Below, piece by piece: positions 8,672 through 17,595 of a stretch of DNA of 64,000 bases (position 1 is its first letter; every line of letters begins with the position of its first letter). The stretch is taken from the NCBI GenBank assembly GCA_910589595.1, contig CAJUTM010000012.1, positions 1 to 64,000 of the forward strand, given 5' to 3'. A program made the position numbers and the translations under genes. Under the pieces are notes generated by a model that ran no database searches, was not told where the DNA came from, and saw only the letters and a program-made list of their open reading frames with translations. The stretch is from an uncultured Eubacterium sp. (lineage in GTDB: Bacteria > Bacillota > Clostridia > Lachnospirales > Lachnospiraceae).

Positions 8672-10768
8672 TTAGAAAATCCGTGTCGCAAAATTATACA
8701 ATCCGTGTTTCCAGACTTTCATCTCATGGCCGCCATCGGTGACATAGAACATATGGGGAATCCCATTTTTCGTCAATACTTTATGGCAGGTGCCGCCCAG
8801 TGCATTTTCACCGCCCTCAGACTTTCCATTGTTAAGCATAAGAAGCGTATTGTTCTTATACTCATCCGGAAGCCGGAATGTCTCTTCGGTAAACAGCCCT
8901 TTTTCGGCAACGCCATTTGCCTCATAGGCAAAGACGCCATATCCCGGACTGAATGCCGCGATATAACCGAATGTTTCCGGCATATTGAGGCCGATATTTA
9001 AAGATTCGCGGCCGCCCATGGAAAATCCGGCAATCGCCGTATTTTCGCGCCCCTCGGCAATCGAATAGTTTTCTTTCATATAAGGCATGAGGTTGTCTCT
9101 CAAATCGTTAATAAAATTATCGAATGCCGCATAGTGTTCAAGTGTAAATTCGCTGGTCGCCTTATCGTTTTCCCGTGCGCGGCAGTTTGGAATGACGATA
9201 ATCATTTCTTTTGCTTGACCGTTTGCAATCAGGTTTCCGATAACATATTGCGGTTTGCCCGTCAACCACTCGTTTTCATCCCCACCGATTCCGTGCAGGA
9301 GGTAGAGAACAGGATATTTCTTTTCCGTCGTGTAACCGGCCGGTAAAATTATATTTACCTTGCGGTCTTTTTTTGTTGTCGTAGAGTAGTAGGTCTTGCT
9401 CTGTTTTTCTCCATAAACAACCGCGCTGTTGGATTTGTCATAATTGGCCGGTACTTCAAAGGTGCCCGGGCCCTGAAATACATAGCGGGCGAAGTTGTAA
9501 AAACCATTGCGCCAAACCGGCCAGTCATGCCCGCCCTTAATGGTATAGTAAAAATGTTTTACGCCATTGGCAGTAAGGGCATTGTGATACCGCTCCGGCT
9601 CCTTGTGAACCATCGTATCCTGAAGACCGTTATTAATCATAATCAGCGTGTTGTTCTTATATTCATCCGGCAGGGTAAAGGTCTTTTCCGTAAACAGACC
9701 CTCTTCGGTCAGACCGTTGTTCGTGTAAGGGAAAATTCCGTAGGCAGGACTGAAAGCTCCTGTGTATCCAACTTTGTCGGCAAGGGAAATCCCGATATGA
9801 AGAGAGACGCGGCCTCCCATGGAGAGTCCGGCAACTGCGGTGTTTTCCCTGCCTTCGGCAACGGAATATGTCTTATTAATGAAAGGCATGAGATTATCTC
9901 TGAAATCATTGATGAAGTTGTCAAAGGACTGCACATGGTCAAGGGCGAATCCATTGGCGTTGGCGGCCGAATCATCTTCACGGCACCGGCAATTTGGCAT
10001 TACCAATATCATCTCATTTGCTTCCTTAGAGGCAATCATATTGCCAAGCATTGTCTGAACGCTGCCGGAAACCCAATCCTTTTCATCACCCATGCCGCCG
10101 TGGAACAGATATAATACAGGATATTTTTTCTCTTCCGTATAACCCTCAGGAAGAATGACAACGGCATTTCTCTCCTTACCCGTAGTAGTAGAGTAATATT
10201 TTGTCTGAATCATTTTTCCGTAGCCGACGCCGCTTTGTTTATTTGTAAATTTATCCGGCGTTGCTTTCATGCGGGAATCGGATGGCTGTGCCGGAGTAGA
10301 TGTCGGTTTTTGCGTTGGAGTAGCCGTAGAGGTCGGGGTGGCGGTAGCGGTGGAAGTTGGTGGTGTAGCTGTTGCCGTAGGGGACGGCGTAGCGGAAGCG
10401 GTTGCCGAAGTATCCGCAGTCTGGTTTTTGTTTGGCTGCCGTTTTCTTACAGTCACGCTCACAACGCCTACCTTTCTCGTCTTTTTCTGCAGTTTTTCCC
10501 GAACGGTAATCTTAGCTTTGCCGGCTTTGCGTGCGGTAATCTTACCTTTCTTGGAAACTTTGGCAATTTTCGGTCTGGAAGATTTGTAAGTATACTTCGC
10601 TTTCTTTTTCTTATTTTTCAGAGTTATACTCTTTTTCTTACCAATATTCAATGTCAGCTTCTTTGTTCTAATTGTCGTTTTTTTCGCCTGTTTTGCCGCA
10701 ATCGTGGTTCCGTTCAGCAAGACGGAAAATATCAGCGCCAAAGCAAACATTTTCATTGTCTTTTTCAC
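8672..10768 (-). CDS. Secreted tandem-domain esterase (CE1-like, esterase D fold)
   Basis: Encodes a ~698-aa secreted protein with two homologous alpha/beta-hydrolase esterase domains, resembling feruloyl or acetyl-xylan esterases of CE1. A signal peptide is followed by a lysine-rich Ig-like module (about 30-110), a Thr/Pro/Ala linker (about 115-170), esterase domain 1 (about 190-440) and esterase domain 2 (about 460-698). The nucleophile elbows are GLSMGG and GFSMGG; the C-terminal His lies in GGHDW and GGHEM. The domains are strongly alike, indicating internal duplication. The GTG at 10768 is chosen because it begins a clean KKTMKMF signal peptide, with GGAGGG 12 nt upstream. It is the last gene of a four-gene minus-strand run. 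Substrate specificity is inferred from context. Confidence 0.85.
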   Translation of the reverse strand: MKKTMKMFALALIFSVLLNGTTIAAKQAKKTTIRTKKLTLNIGKKKSITLKNKKKKAKYTYKSSRPKIAKVSKKGKITARKAGKAKITVREKLQKKTRKVGVVSVTVRKRQPNKNQTADTSATASATPSPTATATPPTSTATATPTSTATPTQKPTSTPAQPSDSRMKATPDKFTNKQSGVGYGKMIQTKYYSTTTGKERNAVVILPEGYTEEKKYPVLYLFHGGMGDEKDWVSGSVQTMLGNMIASKEANEMILVMPNCRCREDDSAANANGFALDHVQSFDNFINDFRDNLMPFINKTYSVAEGRENTAVAGLSMGGRVSLHIGISLADKVGYTGAFSPAYGIFPYTNNGLTEEGLFTEKTFTLPDEYKNNTLIMINNGLQDTMVHKEPERYHNALTANGVKHFYYTIKGGHDWPVWRNGFYNFARYVFQGPGTFEVPANYDKSNSAVVYGEKQSKTYYSTTTKKDRKVNIILPAGYTTEKKYPVLYLLHGIGGDENEWLTGKPQYVIGNLIANGQAKEMIIVIPNCRARENDKATSEFTLEHYAAFDNFINDLRDNLMPYMKENYSIAEGRENTAIAGFSMGGRESLNIGLNMPETFGYIAAFSPGYGVFAYEANGVAEKGLFTEETFRLPDEYKNNTLLMLNNGKSEGGENALGGTCHKVLTKNGIPHMFYVTDGGHEMKVWKHGLYNFATRIF

Positions 10769-10798
10769 TGTAATCGTTTTCCCTCCGTTCGTCAAATT

Positions 10799-11239
10799 TT
10801 AATTTTGCGTGTCAAATAATAAAGTTACGGGCCCGTCGTTTACCGAGGCCACTTTCATATCAGCGCCAAACTGACCGTGCTCTACGTGAAATCCTTCATT
10901 CCGGCAGGCGGAAATGAATTTCTCATAGAGAGGGATGGCAACATCCGGCTTGGCGGCTCCGCTGAATCCGGGGCGGCGGCTTTTCAGATTGGCGTAGAGG
11001 GTAAACTGCGAGACCACGAGAAGCTGGCCGCCCGCCTGCTCCAGATTGCGGTTCATTTTGCCCTCGTTATCTTCAAAGACCCTCACGCCGCAGATTTTGT
11101 CCGCCAGTTTCAGAGCGTCCGCTTCCGTGTCGTCAGGGCCAATGCCCAGAAGAACAAGGAATCCCTTTTCAATTTGTGCTTTGACTTGTTGCTCAATGGT
11201 GACGGACGCTTCTGTCACACGGGTTACAACTGCTTTCAT
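10799..11239 (-). CDS. dtd: D-aminoacyl-tRNA deacylase
   Basis: Encodes a 146-aa homodimeric enzyme that removes D-amino acids wrongly attached to tRNA. Family motifs are clear: the start KAVVTRVTEASV, the catalytic-pocket SQFTLYA and the C-terminal NDGPVTLLFDTQ (Gly-Pro motif). The length is normal. The start at 11239 is chosen for the GGAGGA site 4 nt upstream. Its first 47 nt overlap the end of ogt in another frame, and the next gene begins 31 nt downstream, so it sits inside an operon with secreted enzymes. Confidence 0.95.
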   Translation of the reverse strand: MKAVVTRVTEASVTIEQQVKAQIEKGFLVLLGIGPDDTEADALKLADKICGVRVFEDNEGKMNRNLEQAGGQLLVVSQFTLYANLKSRRPGFSGAAKPDVAIPLYEKFISACRNEGFHVEHGQFGADMKVASVNDGPVTLLFDTQN

Positions 11240-11777
11240 AGTCTCCTCCATTCCCATTTTGTTCCATAGAAAGGAGTTTTTCCTTTCTCGTTATGCCTCC
11301 GGCATAGCCAATCAATTTACCTTTTGCTCCAATCACCCGATGACAGGGAATCATGAGTGAAATCGGGTTGTGGGCGATTGCCCCACCGACTGCCTGTGCA
11401 GACATGGAAGCAATTTTTTGTTGCTTTGCAATCTGTTCTGCCACTTCCCCGTAAGTCATTGTCTGTCCGAAAGGAATCGTAAGCAGAATTTCCCATACGG
11501 ACTTTCGAAATGGTGTGGTCTCGATTGCTCCGATTGCCAGAGGCGGGGTGAAAGCCGGTTCTCTGCCGCTAAAATAAATGGCGAGCCAGTCGTCGGCCTG
11601 CTCAAAGACAGGAAGATTTTTTTCTATGTAATGTTCCCTGAGCGTAGAGCCAAAATATTTCTGACCCTCGAACCACAAACCAATCAATGCTTCGCCATTG
11701 CCTGCCAGAGTAATCCTGCCAAGCGGCGAAGCATAATGATGTAAATAGTGTGTGACAGAGCTACCCTTAGTTGGCAT
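11193..11777 (-). CDS. ogt: Methylated-DNA-[protein]-cysteine S-methyltransferase
   Basis: Encodes a 194-aa suicide repair protein that takes alkyl groups from O6-alkylguanine onto its own cysteine. The active-site motif PCHRVIG is present, preceded by the helix-turn-helix stretch TMTYGEVAEQIAKQ and followed by GYAGGITRKEKLL. The C-terminal ~20 residues after the conserved domain (ending CNPCDRSVRHH) are unusual; they are encoded in the overlap with dtd and probably arose by read-through into it. Its start overlaps the deacetylase stop by 11 nt, pointing to translational coupling. A ribosome site is weak (GGGG about 12 nt upstream). Confidence 0.92.
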   Translation of the reverse strand: MPTKGSSVTHYLHHYASPLGRITLAGNGEALIGLWFEGQKYFGSTLREHYIEKNLPVFEQADDWLAIYFSGREPAFTPPLAIGAIETTPFRKSVWEILLTIPFGQTMTYGEVAEQIAKQQKIASMSAQAVGGAIAHNPISLMIPCHRVIGAKGKLIGYAGGITRKEKLLSMEQNGNGGDYESSCNPCDRSVRHH

Positions 11778-12954
11778 TAAAATATTTAACCCCTGTCATT
11801 AATTTCTTTCCTTTGATGGCAAAAAGTTCCGATACGCTTACGACCTGAAATCCCTTTTCTTTGCAATATGCCAGAATTTCCGGAACTGCCTGTGCGGTTT
11901 TTTCGTGTACCGAGTGCATATTGATAATGCCGCCGTCTGCCAGAATCGAAGTTACATTTTTTACAATCGCGTCTTTATCTACCGATTCCTGATAATCATG
12001 GCTCCAAATCGAGACATCGATAAATGGCTTTTCAATTACGTTAAACATTGTTTTGCTGTAGGCTACGTTCGGCGCGCGGAAGAGGAAGTTCTTATATCCT
12101 GTGATTTCCTGCAGAATTTCATCCGTTTTGGCAATTTTCTGCCTGATGGTATCCGCTTTTTCCGTGTTTAAGCCTTTTGAATCATAAGAATGATTGGCAA
12201 CCTCAAAGCCTGCTTTCCATGCGTCTACTACTTCTTGTCGGGACTGTTCATCATGTTTGATGTGAGCGCCGATATAGAAGAATGTCGCATGTGCGCCAGC
12301 CGCTTTTAGGGCTTCCTGAATCTGTGTACCGTAATCGACATAGGAATTGTAGCCTCCCGGCCCGTCGTCAAAACTCATGGCAACAACCGGTTTGGATGTA
12401 TCAATATTATCCTTAATCCACTGCTCGTCTAATCCCTCGTATTTGAACTCGGAAGATTCAAACTCCGGTGTCGCTGCCGGTGTAGGTGTTGCTGTCGCAG
12501 TAGCCGTCGCTGATGTGGATGGTGTCGGGGTAGCAGTCGCTGTCGATGTCGCCGGATTACCGGACGGCGTCGGTGTGGAAGAGCTGCCTGAATTGTCCGG
12601 CGTCTTCTTGCTCTCCTCTGCTTTTGTCACCGTAACTTTGCAAGTCAGTTTTTTCTTGGCAATCTTTGCAAGTACGGAAGCTTTTCCCGCTTTTTTGCCC
12701 TTTACGACAACGCTTTTCTTTTTCTTCTTTGATAATGTAATGAATTTTTTACCTGTCTTCACAGACCATTTTGCTTTTTTGGAAGCGTTCTTAACTTTAA
12801 TAGTTTGTTTCTCCCCGATTTGAATACTGATTTTTTTTGTACTCAGTTTCGCCGCTTTTTTCTTGGCGGCTGCCGGAGCAGAGGGAAGCGCTGCTCCCAA
12901 AAGCATGGCTGCTATCAAGAAATAACTTATGGGTTTGTAAAATTCTTTTTTCAC
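11767..12954 (-). CDS. Secreted polysaccharide deacetylase (CE4, NodB fold)
   Basis: Encodes a ~395-aa exported deacetylase acting on acetylated glycans: xylan, peptidoglycan or chitin-type polymers. A signal peptide (about 1-33), a lysine-rich Ig-like module (about 35-115) and a Thr/Pro/Ala/Ser linker (about 120-170) precede the NodB domain (about 185-395). Motif 1 is FDDGP; motif 2 is NHSYDSKGL, where the first metal His is present but the usual second His is Ser; motif 3 is FRAPN; motif 4 is NMHSV. The GTG at 12954 is used because AGGAGA lies 7 nt upstream; an ATG at 12993 lacks a site. First gene of the overlapping run with ogt, dtd and the esterase, with a promoter at 13024-13052. Confidence 0.88.
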   Translation of the reverse strand: MKKEFYKPISYFLIAAMLLGAALPSAPAAAKKKAAKLSTKKISIQIGEKQTIKVKNASKKAKWSVKTGKKFITLSKKKKKSVVVKGKKAGKASVLAKIAKKKLTCKVTVTKAEESKKTPDNSGSSSTPTPSGNPATSTATATPTPSTSATATATATPTPAATPEFESSEFKYEGLDEQWIKDNIDTSKPVVAMSFDDGPGGYNSYVDYGTQIQEALKAAGAHATFFYIGAHIKHDEQSRQEVVDAWKAGFEVANHSYDSKGLNTEKADTIRQKIAKTDEILQEITGYKNFLFRAPNVAYSKTMFNVIEKPFIDVSIWSHDYQESVDKDAIVKNVTSILADGGIINMHSVHEKTAQAVPEILAYCKEKGFQVVSVSELFAIKGKKLMTGVKYFNAN

Positions 12955-13023
12955 TGGCGTTCTCCTATCTTCTTTTTTTAGAAAGTTTTTCATGGCTGCA
13001 AATACTTTCTTTATAATAGTTTC

Positions 13024-13052
13024 AGTTTACTACAGAACGGCATATTTGTAAA
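13024..13052 (-). promoter_or_regulatory. Predicted sigma-A promoter for the deacetylase operon
   Basis: On the minus strand TTTACA and TAAACT are separated by 17 bp, about 70 nt before the chosen GTG start. This is a reasonable vegetative promoter between the ABC permease and the deacetylase. Confidence 0.5.
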
Positions 13053-13083
13053 TGTTATCGTAAAGTAAATTGGAGGTTGCCAT

Positions 13084-15426
13084 TTATTCCCCTGTGAGCA
13101 ATGACTTTGGTGTAATTTTCCTGATTTTCAAAGAGAGCAGGCACAGTGTCGCAAAGGCGAATAGGATAAGGCCGATACCGGCAGCGATGACAAATCCGAC
13201 AGGAACGGAGAAAGTACATTTGACGATTCCAATCCCACTTAGGAACAATGCGGTTAATGGGTTAATTATCAGACTGCATACCATCAACCCGATTATGGAA
13301 GACACAATAATGGTTGGCATAAACGACAGCGCCGTCTGCAGGATAAGCTGTCCTGTAGTAAAACCAAGGGATTTCAGTATACCGTAATCGTGCTGCTTAT
13401 TATTCAGTACCGTACGCACAAGTAAATACAGAACAAAGGCAACGATAATGGCGGAAAGCGCAAGTATGGCGATTACGATAATTGCTATAAGCGAGACATA
13501 TACACTGCCGGTGCCGTCTATCATGGAACCTATATTGATTGTCGTATTTACACTGCCCTCAAACTCCTTTTCCATTTGCAGATTAAACGCATCAATATCG
13601 GTTTTGCCGGAAAGATGGATGTAGTAGCTTGTATTTGTGAGCAATCCCAACCGTTCATACCCCGTCCTTGTGAGCAGGCAGTCTCTGCCGAGATTGTTGC
13701 TGATTTGCGTGAAGCCGCAGATTAAATAGTTTTCCCGTTTTCCATTTGCAGTTATCTGTATTTCATCCCCGATTTTCATGCCGTTTTCTTTTGCATATTT
13801 TGCAGCAATGGCGATTTCATTATTATATTTAGGAAATCTGCCCTCAAATACGATGTCCTGATTGTTTATTTTTGAATAATCATTGCAGATTGTTGCCATA
13901 AGCTCCGCGCCCCCTGTATGCGATACATTCAGGGAAGTAAAAAGATAGAGTTTCTCTACGCGGTCGTCCGCATCCATTTTGCGCAGAAAATCATCTTCCG
14001 CTTCCGTCTGCACATTAATACAACTGTCTGCGGTTTCGCCTACGATTAAGTTCAAAAATGGCGCTGTATTTGTAATTACATTTTCAAGCATTAAACCGGA
14101 AAACACAACGATAAGGGATAGCACGAGCATGGTAATGCATATGGTTATATTATGTTTTACTCCGGACAACGTGGTTTTCAGCGCAAGGGCAAACGTTAAA
14201 GGAGCTTTTGTTTGTTCCAGCGGGATATGATTGTTTTTAAAATTGTGTGTCTGAATGCCGGAGCGGAGCGCCACCACAGGCTCAATTTTTTTTATTCTGC
14301 GCGACGCAAACCACACGGCAAATACAACGGCGCCGATTGGAATGGTGATTGAAAGTACGAGGGGTACAGGTAAAAACCGTATGGCGTAGGGGATTCCCGT
14401 CTGCGCAATCATCATCGTATTGACCGTGGGAAACAGGGAATACGAAATTCCCGCGCCAATGACGGCGGCAATTAAAGTCAGGCTTGAGAATTGCAGCAAT
14501 AATGAGCCGATTAACTGTCCTGACGTATAGCCCATGGCTTTCAGTATACCGAGGTTCTTCATATTATTCTGGATATAATTGGTAATATTTGAGACAATTA
14601 CCACAAAGGCAATCAGCAGTACGAAGAATGCCATAGCGCTTATAATTCCCGAACAAATCATTTGTGAAATATAGCGGGACTGGGAGACGATATCATAGCA
14701 GTTACTCACCATTGTGATATTCGGGTACTGTTTGGAAACGGCGCTTTTCAGTGATGATTCATATGTTAGATTTTCTGACTTATCCGTCAGCCGCGCGGAA
14801 CACAGCGTTGCCTGCGGCGCATAGCCGCTGCGCTCAAGCTCCGCATACTTATCTTCCGTTAGTATAAGTTCTGTTATTACACAATTGTGCGAGCCCATCA
14901 TAATGCTGTTAAAAAAACCGCACACCGTATAGGTCACTTTGTGGCTGCCAATCGAAATATCAATTGGTTTTCCCACGGCGATATTGTCTGTTTTATATAT
15001 CATGGGAAGATATACGCCGCTTGTCAGATTACTTTCTTCGACGATTTCCGCTTTACCGATAGTGCGGGTTAAAGCCTCTTCCTTATTTAAAAAAGCAAGC
15101 CAGCAATTTACCTTGCCACTATTATAAGGAAACGAGCCGGTCATGTGCATGCAGTTATCCAGTCGGTATTGTGCGGTGCGGCTATCGTCTTTGAGCGTCT
15201 GCGACAAAAATTCCTGCATTTTATCGGAATTGCCGTCCACTGCTAAAGTGACATGTTCTGCGTTAAATTTATCGTGATATCTGTCAAAATTTGATTTGTA
15301 GTCCATGGAGAGCATGAGCCAGAGATTAAGCATGGAAGCGGCAATCAGAATCAAAACGATGATGGAAGCCGTCTGGCCTTTTGCCTTTCGCATATTAGAG
15401 AGGGCAATCAAAAAAATATTTTTCAT
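13084..15426 (-). CDS. ABC transporter permease, FtsX/MacB-type
   Basis: Encodes a ~780-aa membrane protein with two FtsX-like permease units. A first TM segment (about 15-37) is followed by a ~200-aa extracytoplasmic domain, three TM segments (about 255-400), another TM and a second extracytoplasmic domain (about 430-630), and three C-terminal TMs (about 650-770). The phrases MKNLGILKAMGYTSGQLIGS and YGILKSLGFTTGQLI are the conserved FtsX coupling segments. Such permeases work with a LolD/MacB-type ATPase in export or mechanotransmission, often for antimicrobial peptides or lipids. GGGTGG precedes the ATG, and the gene starts 1 nt after its ATPase partner ends. Confidence 0.9.
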   Translation of the reverse strand: MKNIFLIALSNMRKAKGQTASIIVLILIAASMLNLWLMLSMDYKSNFDRYHDKFNAEHVTLAVDGNSDKMQEFLSQTLKDDSRTAQYRLDNCMHMTGSFPYNSGKVNCWLAFLNKEEALTRTIGKAEIVEESNLTSGVYLPMIYKTDNIAVGKPIDISIGSHKVTYTVCGFFNSIMMGSHNCVITELILTEDKYAELERSGYAPQATLCSARLTDKSENLTYESSLKSAVSKQYPNITMVSNCYDIVSQSRYISQMICSGIISAMAFFVLLIAFVVIVSNITNYIQNNMKNLGILKAMGYTSGQLIGSLLLQFSSLTLIAAVIGAGISYSLFPTVNTMMIAQTGIPYAIRFLPVPLVLSITIPIGAVVFAVWFASRRIKKIEPVVALRSGIQTHNFKNNHIPLEQTKAPLTFALALKTTLSGVKHNITICITMLVLSLIVVFSGLMLENVITNTAPFLNLIVGETADSCINVQTEAEDDFLRKMDADDRVEKLYLFTSLNVSHTGGAELMATICNDYSKINNQDIVFEGRFPKYNNEIAIAAKYAKENGMKIGDEIQITANGKRENYLICGFTQISNNLGRDCLLTRTGYERLGLLTNTSYYIHLSGKTDIDAFNLQMEKEFEGSVNTTINIGSMIDGTGSVYVSLIAIIVIAILALSAIIVAFVLYLLVRTVLNNKQHDYGILKSLGFTTGQLILQTALSFMPTIIVSSIIGLMVCSLIINPLTALFLSGIGIVKCTFSVPVGFVIAAGIGLILFAFATLCLLSLKIRKITPKSLLTGE

Positions 15427-15427
15427 G

Positions 15428-16186
15428 TTACCACCCCATTTCATTTAAAAATGCGGAAAGTTTTTCATGCCGCTGCGTATCGCCGTGCGAGTATTTACCC
15501 AAGTCGCATTCGCCTAAAATTACGCCGTCCTGTAAGTACAGTATACGGTTGCCGCGGCGCGCAGAACGCATATCGTGTGTTACCATAACAATGCTTTGGC
15601 CCCGCTCATTACATTGAGTCAGCGTATCAAGCACGTCCAGTCCGGTTTTGCTGTTGAGGGCGCCGGTAGGCTCGTCGGCAAAAAGAATTTCCGGTGAATT
15701 AACAAGTGCGCGCACGATTCCCACCCGCTGCGCTTCCCCGCCCGAAATCTGCGTCGGGAATTTCTTCTGTGTGTCTTCGGAAATACCTACTGCCGCAAAT
15801 AATTCCCGCACTCTTTGTAAAAGCGTCTTTTTCTCTTTGTTGACGAGCAGTCCGGCGGCAAGTACGTTGTCCATTACGCTCATGTTGTCAATCAGATAAA
15901 TCTGCTGAAATACGAATCCGCAGTGGTCGCGCCGGAACACGGCAAGGCCGTCAGAATTCAAATCGGAAATAATTTTTTCGCCAAAGGTAATCGTTCCGAG
16001 CGTAGGCGTATCCATTCCCGACAGCGCGTACAAAAGCGTAGATTTACCCGCGCCGCTTGCTCCCATGATAACGGTAAAGTCGCCTTTATGGAGCGTCAAA
16101 TCAATATTTTTCAAAACATGCTGCATAGAGCCGCCGTTAGAAAAGGATTTGCATAACTTCTCAGTTTTTAACAAAATTTGTTTCAT
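15428..16186 (-). CDS. ABC transporter ATP-binding protein, MacB/LolD-type
   Basis: Encodes a 252-aa ATPase energising the downstream FtsX-type permease. Walker A is GASGAGKST, the Q-loop is FVFQQ, the signature is ISGGEAQR and Walker B ends FADEPTGAL, followed by the H-loop VMVTHD. The length is normal for this subfamily. The gene is preceded by a 146-nt spacer with an activator-type promoter and by a two-component system on the same strand, as in peptide-sensing detoxification modules. Confidence 0.95.
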   Translation of the reverse strand: MKQILLKTEKLCKSFSNGGSMQHVLKNIDLTLHKGDFTVIMGASGAGKSTLLYALSGMDTPTLGTITFGEKIISDLNSDGLAVFRRDHCGFVFQQIYLIDNMSVMDNVLAAGLLVNKEKKTLLQRVRELFAAVGISEDTQKKFPTQISGGEAQRVGIVRALVNSPEILFADEPTGALNSKTGLDVLDTLTQCNERGQSIVMVTHDMRSARRGNRILYLQDGVILGECDLGKYSHGDTQRHEKLSAFLNEMGW

Positions 16187-16267
16187 ATGGAATATCCTCC
16201 CATCTAATAAGAAAAGGCCGCCCTGTGCAGAACGGCGCGGTTTTCAGTCGCCGTTTTTTCTAGGACT

Positions 16268-16322
16268 ATTGTACCTTTTCAATTCTTAACGGTCTTTATG
16301 CAATCCTTAAATTTTTCTTAAA
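16268..16322 (-). promoter_or_regulatory. Activator-type promoter with direct repeats upstream of the ABC genes
   Basis: On the minus strand a good -10 (TACAAT, 16268-16273) has no matching -35. In its place lie direct repeats TTTAAG at 16317-16322 and 16306-16311 (11 bp apart), with a related TTAAG at 16285-16289. Spacing of one and two helical turns is typical of OmpR/PhoB-type response-regulator sites, so the adjacent regulator probably activates the exporter here. The following leader can form a 7-bp hairpin (AACGGCG/CGCCGTT). Confidence 0.5.
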
Positions 16323-16332
16323 TCTACTACGA

Positions 16333-17595
16333 TTAAATCCATTCGCCCAGCGCAATCGCAATCGTCACCCGCAGTCCGGCGGAACCGTTTTCCACGTCAA
16401 GCCGTCCTTTCATTTCTCTCATACAATAATCCGCAATATAGAGCCCGAGTCCCGCGCCTTCAATGTTCTTTGTATTGCTGCCACGCCTAAATTTTTCTTT
16501 TATAAACGGCAGCTCCGCCTCGTTAATGCCGCCGCCGTAGTCTTCGATAATGACAGTCAGACAGCGCTCCTTTGTAAGTACCGTGACATCTATTGGAGTA
16601 TTTGCGTATTTATAAGAATTGGCAAACACATTGTCAAACACCTGCTGTAGACGCAGTCTGTCTGCAAACAACAGACAATCGGGAACCGACGGTATTACGG
16701 CGCGGTGCAGATAATCCGCATTTTCGAGCAGAGTCTGCAGTTCGCCGCTTTTTAAAATCGACGGCGTTACGGGAAGTTCCTGAAGCTCTTCCAACGTGGC
16801 GGAAAAGAGATTTGTAACCAGCGTATTAATCTGGTCTGCCTTTTGTATAATTTGCCCGTAATTTTCCCGATTCTTTTTATCGGACGATAATGCCGCTCCT
16901 ACTTCGGAAGCCGCTTTGATACTGGCAATCGGCGTTTTAATATCGTGCGACAGCTTTGCCACCAGTTCCTTTTTGCTCTCGTTTGCTTTCGCCTCGGCAA
17001 TTTTTGCTTTTTTTAATTCACAGCGCATGATATCAAAACTCTCGGTAAATGCCCCGAATACATTTTGACGGTCCATTTCCAACGGAATATCGAGATTGCC
17101 TGACGCAACCCGCTTTGCAAATTGTTTCAGTTTATGAAACGGTTGGATAATCGCGCGCCGCATATAGAAAAAGAAACCCGCACAGATAACAAACTGTAAG
17201 AATATGACCGCTATAAAGGCGAAAATGACGGTCTGTTTTTCGGATTGGTAAATCAGCTTGTCGTTGTTGTAAATAATGAGTTTGCCCGCCGCTCCATTCG
17301 CCCGAACATCAAGAATCGTATCTTTGTGGCGGATTGCCATATTGAGATTTTCACTGAGGCCGGATTTTGTTTTGTACAAAACAGTTCCTTCCAAGTCAAT
17401 CACAACATAATCAAGAGCCGTCGGATTGGTAAGGCTATCCAGATGCTTCCAGTTGTCCTGCACAGTCTGGACAACTTCATTGACAGCGACAGTATCCTGC
17501 TCATTCTCTGTTTTCGGAAGTATATACAGAATAAATACTGTCACTTCAATGAAAAAGAGGACAAATACGGCGCCGAAAAAAATATGGCTTTTCAT
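16333..17595 (-). CDS. Sensor histidine kinase
   Basis: Encodes a 420-aa membrane kinase. TM1 (about 5-27) and TM2 (about 122-145) flank a ~95-residue extracytoplasmic sensor. A HAMP-like segment follows, then the HisKA box LSHDIKTPIASI with the phospho-accepting His, an N-box NSYKYA, and ATP-lid motifs EDYGGG and GAGLGLYI. It overlaps the response-regulator gene by 4 nt. The sizeable outer domain separates it from BceS-type kinases, which lack one, so ligand sensing may be direct. The signal is unknown; the linked ABC exporter suggests an antimicrobial or envelope stress. Confidence 0.92.
   Translation of the reverse strand: MKSHIFFGAVFVLFFIEVTVFILYILPKTENEQDTVAVNEVVQTVQDNWKHLDSLTNPTALDYVVIDLEGTVLYKTKSGLSENLNMAIRHKDTILDVRANGAAGKLIIYNNDKLIYQSEKQTVIFAFIAVIFLQFVICAGFFFYMRRAIIQPFHKLKQFAKRVASGNLDIPLEMDRQNVFGAFTESFDIMRCELKKAKIAEAKANESKKELVAKLSHDIKTPIASIKAASEVGAALSSDKKNRENYGQIIQKADQINTLVTNLFSATLEELQELPVTPSILKSGELQTLLENADYLHRAVIPSVPDCLLFADRLRLQQVFDNVFANSYKYANTPIDVTVLTKERCLTVIIEDYGGGINEAELPFIKEKFRRGSNTKNIEGAGLGLYIADYCMREMKGRLDVENGSAGLRVTIAIALGEWI

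Noticed and set aside
10235..10819. Arg/Gly/Ser-rich open frame on the plus strand
   Set aside because: It is antisense to the Thr/Pro linker and Lys-rich module of the esterase; it is compositional, with no ribosome site.
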